Source of the DNA: Elysia chlorotica
Taxonomy: Eukaryota > Mollusca > Gastropoda > Plakobranchidae
DNA: 64,000 nt
Direction: 5' to 3'
Assembly: GCA_003991915.1 (NCBI GenBank)
Contig: RQTK01000218.1
Span: 70,654 to 134,653 of the forward strand
The position numbers and the translations under genes were made by a program. Shown piece by piece: positions 25,311-36,921 of this stretch. Numbering within the stretch: position 1 is the first letter of the stretch; every line of letters starts with the position of its first letter. The notes beneath the pieces are model-generated. The model had not been told where the DNA came from and did no database searches. It saw only the letters and a program-made list of their open reading frames with translations.

Positions 25311-25360
25311 ACCTTTACTTTGATTTGATTAGTCTAGTCTTCTAGATCTATGGATAACAA

Positions 25361-25372
25361 AATAAATAAATA

Positions 25373-25440
<68 letters not shown>

Positions 25441-25452
25441 TAATAATAATTA
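25361..25452 (+). repeat. (TAAA)n(TAA)n microsatellite
   Basis: A few TAAA units pass into roughly 26 TAA units with one CAA interruption, just upstream of the SLC49A3-like promoter. A degenerate TCATCATC/CCTCCTC tract follows to about 25555. Confidence 0.95.
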
Positions 25453-26047
25453 ATCATTATCATCATCAGCATTATCCTCACCTTCCTTTTCCTCCTTCTC
25501 CTCCTCATTATCTTCATCATTGTCGTCACCATCACAACCGTCACCAACAAAACCACCACCAACCTAAATGTATTGGGTTTTCGCCTCTGTAACTTTATAA
25601 TCGACACATTTGGTTTCCCTTCAAAGGTTTAGAATAGGCCTACATTTATGTGCATGTAGGCTTAGCTATTATCTTTTTTTAACGTTTTGCCTAACAGCTG
25701 TCAGTCTCGACTGTGTCCATACGCACTGCTTGTATAGCGTTTCTGTGAAAAGTCTGCTTGACGCTCTATATACCGGTAATTATACCCCAAAGATTGAGCG
25801 TAAACGCTGCATATACCTCGATATGATATTTCACAGTGTAGGCTATATACATGTAATTACTTTTTCTTGAGACGTAGAAAACGTTAATCTAGGAGAGAAT
25901 TTTGCTGAAACAAATAATCCTAGTTGCCTCACATGTAGTGCGTATAGCACGATTTTGACAAAAATAGTATAAAGTGCGATAGCAAACATTTTTTATAGCG
26001 ATATTGCAGACTAGGACCTACATATTTATAGTAGGCTTATACTAATA

Positions 26048-26185
<138 letters not shown>

Positions 26186-26929
26186 CCGGTAGTGATGGTG
26201 GTGGTGGTGAGTTGCCATTTTTTTTTTTACAATGTTTTGATACAGCGCCTGAGGCTAGAGAGTTATTTACAGTTTGAATCAAACAATCGCACAAAATATC
26301 AAATGTCTCATAAACAAGGATGTTGGTATTGGATCTAGATCACATGATTTAGGAGAAGAGGGCATTATCAACTCTTTCACTTCTTTTTCGGTTATCATTT
26401 TAAATGTGTCAAAAGAAACTCCAAGAAAAGGTTCGTGCTCTAGCGACAGATCTGTTCTACTACCGTCAAGTGATAGTCTGATATTGTCTAACTTGTTTTG
26501 AAAAAATACTCTAAACTAATCAGGTAATAATTCCTGAGCTAAGAACAAAATTGGAATATTTGTGCTAAGGCTTTTTCCAAACATGGCGTTTGTGATATTG
26601 AGTATAGCTTTGGAAGAGATGCATTCGTTTACTTTATTTAATAGTAAAATTTGCCTTGCTGAAGCTATAAAGGGTTTTACTTCAGACTTACCGGTACATC
26701 GAATAAAAATGTCCCTATTGATGGTCAGTTGTTAGTTAACTATTTCCTTTCCGCCCTGCGACGCTCTACCTCAGCCTGCTTTAGTTCTGGGTTCATCCAA
26801 GAAGTTGAAGGACGGCAGGTTAAAATTTTTGTCTAAAATGGGACATGTTGATTGAGAAACTCTTTTAGTTTGCTATTACATGTATATGAATATATACCCC
26901 CCCCCTTAGATCTTTATGGAATATGTTTT

Positions 26930-27400
26930 GTATTTGTTTCCGATCTCGGATTACTATTAGTAGACTGTATGATTTATTAACATGCTTATCAAATACTATT
27001 GTATGGCATTTTCTCTGTCTCTGTTAAACAAAAATTGTTTTAATCTTATACACTTTTTGCTTTACAAGAAAATAGTGTGCATGCACAATCCTAGTATTAT
27101 GCAAATCTTTTTGACTTTGGTTGTCCATCCCTGAAACGCCCCACTATACTCATTTGATTTCCCATTCCTGGGACCTAGACCTCTAGGCCTAATTTTTTAA
27201 ACTCATTATTTTATGGTATCCTCTCAGTCTCTGCGAACAACAACAAATCAATCGGCAATGTTTAAAAAACCTTTTAAGCTCTTTGCTTAGCAGCTGCTGT
27301 TCGTCTCCGTTTAACTTAATGGAATAATTTTATGCTCCTTTTTGCGTCCGATCCCGGATTACTGTAACTGTAAGATTGACTCGATCTTATCTTTTAAACT
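26930..27400 (+). repeat. Unclassified dispersed repeat, two partial copies
   Basis: Words such as CGATCTCGGATTACTAT, TATGGCATTTTCTCTGTCTC and AGCAGCTGCTGTTCGTCTCC recur within this stretch (about 26940-27060 and 27200-27390) and again at 42765-43015. No terminal repeat, coding frame or tRNA-like head was found. Confidence 0.55.
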
Positions 27401-28194
27401 TTTTTTTTCTGTTCAATTATCTTCCTAAATATTAAATCATGGGTTTTATTTGGCTTATTGTCGCTGCCTCCTGTATTCACATCAAACACACATTTCTATC
27501 ATGATGTGTTGGCAATCGATTGGGTTAGCACGTTATAGGATCCAGTTATAATTATATAAGGTGCTTCGTGGCCTAGTAAGTCAAGATGAAGGGTTTGCAT
27601 AATGATTTGGTATTTTATAGTCAACAAGTTTTAGCAGGGTTTTAGACTACACGGTTAATTCAGACCGTTTTAAACTATGCTTTCATATATGTGTTGTTAC
27701 GGCATTTCTGTTTATTGAAAAATCAATTTATTTCACGTTGGATAAATCTTAAAAATTGACTATTCTGGAGGACAAACTACCTTATGAAGCAACACACAAT
27801 TCTTGGCGTCTTATACATGTACAATGTACGCCAATTACATACAGTATATTAAATTTTCTAATACCAATATCATTGTATATGGATCATTTATTTGCCATGT
27901 TCTTCCCTACGTTTTAAATCGCTTATTACATTTTTTCCATTTCTGGTTGGTTAAGAGTGGAGTATCTGAATTCGCCTGACTAACTGACATATAAATTTGC
28001 ACAAACTTCTAAACTTCAACAACAACAATAAAAAGCTGTATAACTTATGCTATTTTCACAATGTACATTTATACAATAGTGTTCGTTTATATGTTAGCAT
28101 TTATAAACATTCTTTCTTATGCTGTATAAGATTAAAAGCACTGGTGATATAAAGATAATGTAACTAGTTTTAAAGCGTAGTCTGTGTATAATTC

Positions 28195-28323
28195 TATTAA
28201 TTTTCATTGTGGTGTCTCACTATTATTGTAATGTAATTTCTTTTGAAGATGTCACATTCAACATTATATATTTTCGATGTAACACACATTGACTGAATAA
28301 ATTTGAATTTGAATTTGAATTTG
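28195..28323 (+). mobile_element. Possible non-LTR retrotransposon 3' end
   Basis: A T-rich segment ends in CATTGACTGAATAAATTTGA followed by repeated GAATTT units. This matches the style of LINE 3' ends (ATAAA then a short tandem tail). No coding remnant was identified upstream. Confidence 0.4.
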
Positions 28324-29103
28324 ATGGCACTCAGCTCTGTTTTTCATAATTTCTCCATGTTCCTAACTTGATTGAAAATGAACCTTCAACAATAAATTCC
28401 TCTGCCGATATATCATGATAGTTCTTTAAATTTTAAGTCTCGAAAAAAGATGTAAACAACTTTAATTTTACTTGCCAAGTCCTAAATCTAAGTCATGCGA
28501 ACGCCGCCCCCTGTCTCTCCCACTACCTGATCTTCTTGTTTTCAATCTCTTTCATAATCGCATGATCTGTATGCAAATCACATGGTATCAAACACATATT
28601 ATGTGTATTGTTTATGCGTATGATAAAAGCTTCAGGCTGACGGAGTCCCACACTGATGGAGATTCGTTTCATTACCATTACTGTGTTGTGCTGTATTACA
28701 CCCTGCCTTCACTCAACCCCCCTCACACACACCAAAAAAAAAAAAAAATCCCCTAGTCTGGGAACTGTGTGATGTATATCCAACTCCATTCTCAAACGAC
28801 ATTTATACATTTATACAGAGAGCGTTTTTAAAATCAATATCACTTGAGGTATAGGACAAGCGTAAAAAATAAAAAAAAAGGGGGGGGGGGGTAAAACACT
28901 ACACAAATATTGATTTTTCTTATTGGATAATTTATAGTTTTCAGATCCATAAAATCCCACGTTCTTGCCAATCCATAACCCTTATTATTCGCTAAGATAA
29001 AGGAAGAACAAACAAAAGGGACAAACAAACGATCGCCGTGTAGGATCCTTCAGGCGAGAACAGGAGATTTTAAATAAAGATGTGCGAGTGTGTGTGTCTA
29101 TGA

Positions 29104-29104
29104 C

Positions 29105-29167
<63 letters not shown>

Positions 29168-29208
29168 TTGAGAGAGATGAAGAAAAAGAAAGAGAGAAAT
29201 GAGAGAGA

Positions 29209-29269
<61 letters not shown>
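29104..29269 (+). repeat. (GA)n purine tract
   Basis: GA dinucleotides with ATAG and AAAG interruptions; all purine on the plus strand over most of its length. Confidence 0.95.
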
Positions 29270-29272
<3 letters not shown>

Positions 29273-29800
29273 GGGAAAGATAGCGCTATATTCACGAAGA
29301 CAATAAAAAACAACTAGCCTATCACTCGGTGAAGAATTGAAGTGTAAGAAAGGACAAAGTAACAAATAAAAAAATAAAACAACCACCCATTCATACAAGA
29401 AAGGCATAGTCTTATAATAGATACCTGAGAGGAAATAATAATATAAAGAAACTTTTATTTTGTATATGAATATCATTATAAATGGAAAGCTCACAATAAG
29501 AATTATACAAGACAAGATAAGTAATGCGTAAACAGTACATTTCCCCTGCCACTTAGAAAGTAAACACAGCAATAGGAATGGCCGAGTGTTAAATAATTAT
29601 GAAAAAATACAATTCAGAAAAAACGTCAAACTAAAATGGTGCGTTAATGTTCATCTCTCTTTCTTCTTGATAAAATACAATTGTGTCTGTCTGCCTGTCT
29701 GTCTGTTAGCCTGTATGTCTGTCTATCTGCCTCTCTCTGTCTCTTCTTATATCCTCCACGTCTTTATCTTTTTATTGTTTCGTTCTCTAGTTCTTTGATT

Positions 29801-29884
<84 letters not shown>
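29801..29884 (+). repeat. (CTGT)n(CT)n compound microsatellite
   Basis: About nine CTGT units pass directly into about 22 CT units. A shorter, imperfect CTGT array lies just upstream at 29683-29740. Confidence 0.95.
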
Positions 29885-29887
<3 letters not shown>

Positions 29888-31058
29888 CTCTGTTTATCTT
29901 TGCATATCTTCTTATCGCTTGCTCTCGCTCGCTCTTACTCACACATAAAATTGAAAAAAATATTATAAAAAACAATAACGTTAGAAAAAACATAACAACT
30001 ATGTTGGGATCAGAACATTTTCATTTAAATAAAAAGGCACCAGAGTTCTTTTCCCAGCGCCTTTGTGAATTTCGTCTTGCTAATATAAAATAATGCAGAT
30101 CATCAGCAGCTGCTGCACACAGAGAGGACCTGTGGTTTGTAATTAAACTCGCCAACCATTATCATTGATTGGAAGATACAATAGATTATTATGATGTCTT
30201 TAGAGTTAGACGGTTAACACAAATACAGCCTTGTCATACTTGAGATATTTTATTGGTCACAATTCATGCATAAAGGTGATCAACTCTAGAGATCGCTATC
30301 AATGGAAGTTTTTCTCAGAATAAAGATAGGCAGGAGCAGATGATAATACATTTAACCGTTTACCCGTGTAAAATAACAACATGCAACAGAAATAGCAAAA
30401 AGTAACTAAAATAAAAGGATTTATCGTCAAATCATACGACGGATACAAAACATTCATGAATGGCAATAATAAAGCGTTAAGTAAACATTATCAAGTGAAA
30501 AAAAATGCTGATAATATACACATTTCAACGCGATCAAACAAATAGTACCTCCGTTTCACAAGTTAGTTGAAATTGCAGCAAACACAATATTTACTCGTAA
30601 AAAACATCTTGAGAAAGGTGCATAAATGTAGGAAATGAGGATCTGCAAAGGCACCAAGCTCAAATGAAGTGCTACGTTTCTGTACGTGTGTACAGAACCA
30701 AGAAGTTGTTTAGAAGGATCTTTAGACAACACATGTACTGGGCAGAAAAGAATTTGCCGTTTTCTCTTACAAAAACAACTGTTTCAACAATGCAAGAAAA
30801 AGATACGTGGTCTTTGTCGTGGGGCTATTTTACATTACATCTTTACGTATAAAATTTTGGCGCTTCTTCATTTAAAAATATTTGAAATTGGTACTCAGTA
30901 TTCCTAATGTTTCTTGGCGTTCTCTCTCATTGATTTATATTTCAAATCAAACAATGAAAAAAGCTTTCTAGGACATGCAGATAAGAACAGGAATGAACGA
31001 CCATTAATGATTAACTTGCAGGGCAATTTTGAAGCACTACTTAGCGGAGAACCCACTG

Positions 31059-31064
31059 TTTATT
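31059..31064 (-). terminator. Candidate polyadenylation signal of the sulfotransferase gene
   Basis: AATAAA on the minus strand about 550 nt after the stop codon. I saw no closer canonical hexamer. Confidence 0.3.
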
Positions 31065-31123
31065 TGACATAGGAAATGTTCAACAGGAATATTATATCCC
31101 CTCCCCCCGCAAAAAAATCACTC

Positions 31124-31127
<4 letters not shown>

Positions 31128-31165
<38 letters not shown>
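31128..31165 (+). repeat. (CT)n microsatellite
   Basis: About 17 CT units with pyrimidine-rich flanks. Confidence 0.9.
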
Positions 31166-31171
<6 letters not shown>

Positions 31172-31616
31172 TGCCTCTTTCTCTCTCACACACATACCCA
31201 AATAAAACCTATTCTGTATCCCACTTGCCACTCAACTATTATATTCTGGACCGAATTTTTGTTGTTGCAAACACGCTTTCATATATAAGAAACATTGAGG
31301 GCTAAAATTACCTAAGTAAGCTTGCATTTTGCAGTAGTATTTAGTTATCAGCAGCATTTATACAACTGCATAAGCATAAACAAACGATGCTTGAAAAATT
31401 TAACAAGAGAACAATACCCATGTGGCTAAATTCCATTGATTTACCAATATTATCATAATAATGTATGTGCATGTAAACTACTTTTCAAGTAAACAAACAC
31501 AAATTTCAAATAAGCAGTGCACCTCATTTCAAGGCACTTTTTGTTTTATCCATAAAGAACGCATGGGAATTATTATATTGCCGAGTTGTGGGTTATTTGT
31601 TCTGTGTGCAATAACG

Positions 31617-34600
31617 CTATCTCTCAATCTGAGCTTTAAAAAACACATGGGAGTAATCTCGTGTAAAACTTGCAATGTTCAAGTCTCGCAGCTCCTGGTC
31701 GGTTTGGAAAGGGACATAACCATAGAGTTCCATCGCTGAGCTACAGAGCTTCTGTAACTTCCACGAATTTTCGAACGCAATCTTCTGTCTCCAACTGGTA
31801 GCGGTCAGCGAGGAATTTTTCCGCTTGGTACTGAAGACGTGCTCTGTTGTCTGGACGTCGGCGTTTGATGTCATACTGACCAGAGTTGTCTGCACTTCCT
31901 CAGTCCACGGAATGCCGCCGAAGTTGAACAGCAGTTTGGCAATTCCTAAGGGGTTTGTAGCCAAGTCTTCATACCGTGTGGTTAAAATTCGACCTGAAGT
32001 AAATTAAAAGATGTACGGCGCATTGGAACAGTATATTTTACTAATGTAAATACCATTTATTAAAACCTTTTTTTTTCCAAATCTTCAGCGAAACATTACA
32101 TGTTTTTTGTAGCATGAGAGCTGGAGAGAAGCTCTCTTCTAGCTAAAAGTCTCAGAAGTTACCAATGAGGAACTTATACAGCAACGGCTCACAAGATTCA
32201 ATGTATGGCAATGTGTTTACGTGCAGCCACATGTAGGCAGTGCAGTTTTACCATTCTACCGATCACTTTCTACTAAAACCGACCCAAACAGTATGGACCA
32301 AGGCGATCTGAACGGGATTCAAACCCAGGACTTTACAATCAGAAGCCACACGCTCTACCCACTGGGATGTGTCGCCCCCTCACCATTTGAGGATATATCA
32401 TTATTTAAAAAAAATGTTCCAAACATTTAAGAATGGTGAAGATCTTAAGTCTTTTTTTGCTGTAAACAGCGAAGCTCTCTGCAAGTTTAACCGTTTCTAA
32501 GAAGATCTATGACCCAATATACGAGTATTAAGGAAGTAATGTTTCCCAATCGTGGGATTGAACCGGGGACCTCCTGCTTAGAAGCTACTTAAACCACCTG
32601 TCTCTCCCAGTGGATCTTAGGTTTAAACCCACCTGGGTATTTCGCCTGCAGCTCTGCGCTCTTGGCGGCGTCGGCGTTGAACCTGGCACAGAAAGGCGCA
32701 TCCCCGAAGTAGTAGCGCGCGGCGCGGCGCGAGATGTAGACCCCCCGGGGGTCCCGCACCAGGTGGATCACCCTGAGCTCTGGGTCTTCCCGCAGCAGGC
32801 GCTCCACCTCCCACATCTTCAGGCGGAGGATCTTGCTCACCACGGCCTTGGACTGCACACACCTGGGCAGGGGGTGGGGTTAGGAGGGGGGATGGAGGTG
32901 CAGGGAAATATTGAATTATCGGGAAAATGGCAAATACAGAGACAGCATTCAAAAAATTATCCATTCCGGAGATATTGATTGCCATATATTATTTAAGTTA
33001 TATATAAACTAGAGGAAACTTACTTGTAAGGTGAAGTATAATAATGATCCTGTCGTCCTGACGTATTCATAGGAGCTCTCTGATACAAGGCGTTGATAGC
33101 CTCGGGTACAGGGACATGTACCTCGGGAGCTGATGATTTGTGCGTGAAGCAAACAAATCTAACGAAGGAGTTTCGAAGCAATTACAAAGGTTTTGAAAAT
33201 AAAGGGACCATTGCGTATGAATAGAGCGTTTACTACAATATATATATATATCAGCAGAGACGTTAGTTTTTCCCGCAATATGGCATGCTGAGAGCCAAAT
33301 CCTCCATTTTCTTTACACCAGAGAATCAATTTTCGGCTGATAGTATTACATTTAAAAGAGGAGTCGTTTGATGGAATGAATTTTATAATAAAAACAGAGA
33401 GAAACACATAAAATTCACCTCTAACAATACAGAAGTATAAACCTGAGGTCAGAGAGCACGTAAATATGACCAAGTTGGAAATCATTGAGTTACAATAGAC
33501 TGAGGGTAAAGTAATGAAATGGAGATTAACTGGACTGTTAAGTTAATTATAGAGCTGGAGACTGTTCAAATCAGCGGCCACAATAAATCCGAATGAAAAC
33601 CTGCGTTCCGGAATATTATAGACCGAAAACAATACCATCACACCGCACAAGCCTATGTGAGCCGCTCTGCACAATAAATGAAACAACTTATTGGTGAAAT
33701 AATTGGAAATATCAAGATCAAGAAAAGGGAGAATAAAACACAGAGTTCTCGAGATTAAGTGGTTCCGCCACGCGGGTCACACAACTAGTGGTTCCGCCAC
33801 GCGGGTCACACAACTAGTGGTTCCGCCACGCGGGTCACACAACTAGTGGTTCCGCCACGCGGGTCACACAACTAGTGGTTCCGCCACGCGGGTCACACAA
33901 CTAGTGCTTCTGCGCATGCCTGGTCACTGCGTCTCAGCTGTAATTCTATGAAAAGCCAAGAGCGACAAAACTATAATATTATTCATATAAATGTAATATT
34001 TTCTTAATATAGATGGTAAAGTCTACAGTATGCAACACACCACTTTCTATAAATGGGGTTTCCTTCTACCTAACATAAACAGTAGAAAATGAATTTCTTT
34101 TACATTGAAAAAGTTAATATGATTGCCAAAATGTTGAAGAGACGACAATACCAAAGATATCTAAATACATGTATTGAGGACTACTGAGTAACATGGGTGT
34201 CAAATTCCGTCGTTTTATTCAATTCTTATCATTGCTGAAACTATAGGGCACAAATGTGTAGAACTAGTAGCATACAATTAGTGCTCCCAGAACATCTGGT
34301 CGGGTCGGTGTCAGTATAATGTGACCGGCTGAGGCAGGAGTCATGCCCTGTTTGTGACCGGCTGAGGCAGGAGTCATGCCCTGTTTCGTGTGTGGCAGCA
34401 CATACAATTGTCAGACGTCCGTCTTGGGGCCCGTCCACAATAGTCTATATAGTGCTGCTGTTGGACGTTAAACCAACCCAACCAACCAACCAACCAACCC
34501 AAACATCTAGGTAAATCTACTATCTCCTCTAAGACCAAGAGCGCATTCACCTTTCCCGCAGCCGCTCCCCGCACTCCCCAAAGTTGGACGGTTTGACCCC

Positions 34601-36056
34601 TAGCTTCTTCTGGCACTGGTCAAACTCGGTGGTGGACTGGCTGTAGGTCAGTGCGTACAGGAACCGCAGGTTGTGGTCAGTGAAGCCGCAGTTCAGAGTG
34701 TCCAGCGTGTAGTTGTGGATCTCGGGCGGATGGGGGATGCCGAACGCTATGGGGATCAGGCGGTTTCTGGGGAGGGCAAGGAGAGAGACAGGCTTAGCTC
34801 AGTTGGTACGTTTGTAGATGTCTACTTCATGAGTGGATCAACTGCGTTCTGATTTATGATTTACACATACACGCACACACAAAAAGCAATAACAACGAAC
34901 AAGAAAACACACAAACAATTACATTTACATAAGCATAGCCTTATATAAATCTGCTAGATTTCCCAAAAAAAAACTTTACAATTACATACAAACGGGGGCG
35001 GACACCAGCTGAGATTCAAATCGTAGAACTCCAGCTTTACGCCCTAAGTGATTGGGCGATTGACACTCCCAATTGAAACAGGAAGACTTGTAACTGTAAG
35101 TCGTGCAGAAGATGTGCTCATATTTAGCTTTCCTTTCAAAATTTTCACGTAAAAATCCCCGTTGGCAAACATTATACATGTAGTTTATTTTATAAAAAAG
35201 TAGAGCGATCTTCCTTCTAAACTATTGTGTGATTATAATTAGACGCCTGCAAAGATTGCCTCTTCTTATGTGCTCGTTATTACTGTGGGCTCCGCAACCG
35301 CTAGGCCTATAGTATAATTATATACATGTACATGTACTCACTTGGCGGACCGTTCAGTGGGCGCCATGTAGTCATCGTCGTTGACGTAGATGAGCGGCTC
35401 GTACAGGTAGAAGACCTGAGGTGACGCTTGGAAGATGTCGCCGGTGAACGTGGAGCCGGACCTCATGTAGGACACGAGCAGGACGCGCGCTCTCGCCGTC
35501 CCGCCCTGGGACTGATCGGGCTGTTGGCCAGGTGTCTGTCCGCCCTCTGTGCTGCGCATAGCGACGTTATTGTCAGGTGTGACGGGGTCAAGGTCTTTGT
35601 GCCTTACCACCCGGAACTGTGCGGGCTCCCAAACTGCCCTCCCTGGGGGACAAAAGAAAGGATGAAAAGATTGGGAAATACATCAACGTTTTACCTTTTC
35701 AGGTCGTGTACCTAAAATACTCTTATTGCGCACTCTAAATAACGCACCATTTCGATATGAATGTTTGTAAAAAGTGGTTTTCCGGGCAGATATCAGCGTC
35801 GCGAAAAGTTTAAACAAACCAAACACTCTGTAAAAAATTATCTCGGTATCTCGCTCTTGGATCTCGTCACCATATGCGATACACACACATGTATATAAAT
35901 ATATATATATATACACACTGTAATACACACACACGTATAATGTAGTGCTAGTGCACTCGGGTTTGAAGTTTTACCTCCAGAGCCGGCCCAGTACAGAAGG
36001 ATAAGCGCCGAGGCTGAGCAGAGGACGGCGAGCCCCCTGCGCGACGCCCGCCCCAT
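31617..36056 (-). CDS. Golgi carbohydrate 6-O-sulfotransferase, CHST1/3/7-like, 6 exons
   Basis: Exons on the minus strand: 36056-35975, 35642-35342, 34766-34551, 33158-33024, 32862-32633, 31993-31617. All introns are GT/AG, all joins are in phase, and 1341 nt give 446 aa plus TAG. Residues 8-25 (GLAVLCSASALILLYWAG) form a type II signal anchor after a basic start. The 5'-phosphosulfate loop is SYMRSGSTFTGDIF (RSGST at 88-92). The 3'-phosphate site is VIHLVRDPRGVYISR (RDPRG at 281-285). RYEDLATNPLGIAKLLFNF in exon 6 is the usual C-terminal family motif. Possible N-glycosylation sites are NYT, NTS and NSS. Such enzymes move sulfate from PAPS to C6 of Gal, GlcNAc or GalNAc in the Golgi lumen; the acceptor cannot be told here. 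The ATG at 36056 is the first in frame; upstream in-frame codons lack one. Confidence 0.93.
32210..32385 (-). mobile_element. SINE head fragment, minus orientation (intron 5)
   Basis: On the minus strand: CAGTGGGTAGAGCGTGTGGC, then GTCCTGGGTTTGAATCCCGT, then ACTGTTTGGGTCGGT. This is the tRNA-like head and start of body of the local SINE family; the 3' part is missing. Confidence 0.6.
32540..32608 (-). repeat. tRNA-like SINE head fragment in intron 5
   Basis: On the minus strand CTGGGAGAGACAGGTGGTTT leads to AGCAGGAGGTCCCCGGTTCA, a tRNA-like spacing of boxes without a SINE body. It abuts the donor side of exon 5. Confidence 0.4.
33759..33905 (+). repeat. 29-bp minisatellite, five copies
   Basis: Unit GTGGTTCCGCCACGCGGGTC plus ACACAACTA begins at 33759, 33788, 33817, 33846 and 33875 with essentially no divergence; a degenerate sixth start follows at 33904. 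Each unit has a small GTGG/CCAC hairpin and several CpGs. It lies in intron 3 of the sulfotransferase gene. Confidence 0.95.
34298..34501 (+). mobile_element. SINE, 5' truncated, with internal 34-bp duplication
   Basis: Starts within the body (GGTCGGGTCGGTGTCAG). The segment GTGACCGGCTGAGGCAGGAG with its following bases occurs twice in tandem (about 34320-34386). It ends with TTGGACGTTAAACCAACCC and CCAAC repeats. AACATCT at 34291-34297 and 34502-34508 fits a short target-site duplication. Located in intron 3 of the sulfotransferase gene. Confidence 0.8.
34985..35062 (-). repeat. Diverged tRNA-like SINE head in intron 2
   Basis: On the minus strand CACTTAGGGCGTAAAGCTGG is followed by TACGATTTGAATCTCAGC, a weak B box at a plausible distance. 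No body follows. Confidence 0.3.
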
Positions 36057-36663
36057 CGTAACCCACACAGTCAGGCCGCCACACGCCTTTCACAGGCCAA
36101 GGGTCCACAGATAGGGACCTCTCTAGCTCGTTCCAGCGTCCACAAGACGCCAGTAAGCTTGGAGGACTGGGCTCCTCCTCCCAAGCCTCTATCAAGACAT
36201 GGTGATCATTCCTCGTCCAGAACTGTGAAGATTTCAACATAGAAAATATGAAAACATGAAAACATAGAACCACGAAAACATGGGAAATGGAAACAGATCG
36301 TAAAGTGCAGTGGTAAAGTAGCTAGGGCGCGCGACTGTTCATCGAAACGTACATGCACTGCGTTCGGTCGGTGGTGGACCCGCCTGTTTCTTTCTCATTG
36401 GGCATGCATCAGGATAATGATCTGCATATCCTGCTTCCAGATCGCGCGCTTGATAAGATCTTCTTTGAGAATTAAAAACAATTTTAATAAGGCCGTTTGG
36501 AATGATTTTTGGTACCGAATATATTGATTAAGATAATGTAATGGAACAATGAGCAGTATTTTCATGCAAGAAACAAATATGCAGAGAAATATAAAAAATA
36601 GAAATAAAAGGAGAGGGAGGAAAACAGGGAGACAAAAACATGCACACAGCTACAGAGACAAAG

Positions 36664-36921
36664 GGGGGGGGGCGGTGGCCCAGGGGTAGAACATCGGCTT
36701 CCGACGCAAAAGGTCCCGAGTTCGAATCCTGGCTTTGCAATCCCTACTGGTTGGGTCGGTGTCAGTATAATGTGACCGGCTGAGACAGGAGTCATGGTAT
36801 CCCCACCCTGTCTCGTGTGTGGCAGCACATAAAATTGTCAGACGTCCGTCTTGGGGCCCGTCCACGATATAGCCTATAAGTTGCTGATGTTGGACGTTAA
36901 AACCCAACCAACCAACCAACC
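36664..36921 (+). mobile_element. tRNA-derived SINE, full length with perfect TSD
   Basis: Best copy of the local family. The A box TGGCCCAGGGG is at 36676-36686 and the B box GTTCGAATCC at 36720-36729. The body runs through TACTGGTTGGGTCGGTGTCA, GACAGGAGTCATGGTATCCC, GTGTGGCAGCACATAAAATT and TCAGACGTCCGTCTTGGGGC to GCTGATGTTGGACGTTAAAA and (CCAA)n. The 12-base direct repeat ACAGAGACAAAG (36652-36663 and 36922-36933) flanks it exactly. It lies upstream of the sulfotransferase start codon. Confidence 0.93.

Noticed and set aside
28985..29572. 195-codon minus-strand frame
   Set aside because: Its core is a Leu-Ser repeat from a GA tract; the flanks have no domain and AT-rich composition.
33759..33905. 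CRISPR-like array
   Set aside because: Units are directly contiguous with no spacers, and the genome is animal. The same applies to 57253-57439.
36670..36745. Functional tRNA gene
   Set aside because: A and B boxes are present but the cloverleaf stems are not, and the segment continues into the SINE body. Other tRNA-like heads (15.6, 19.2, 32.3, 32.5, 47.2, 62.2 kb) are treated the same way.
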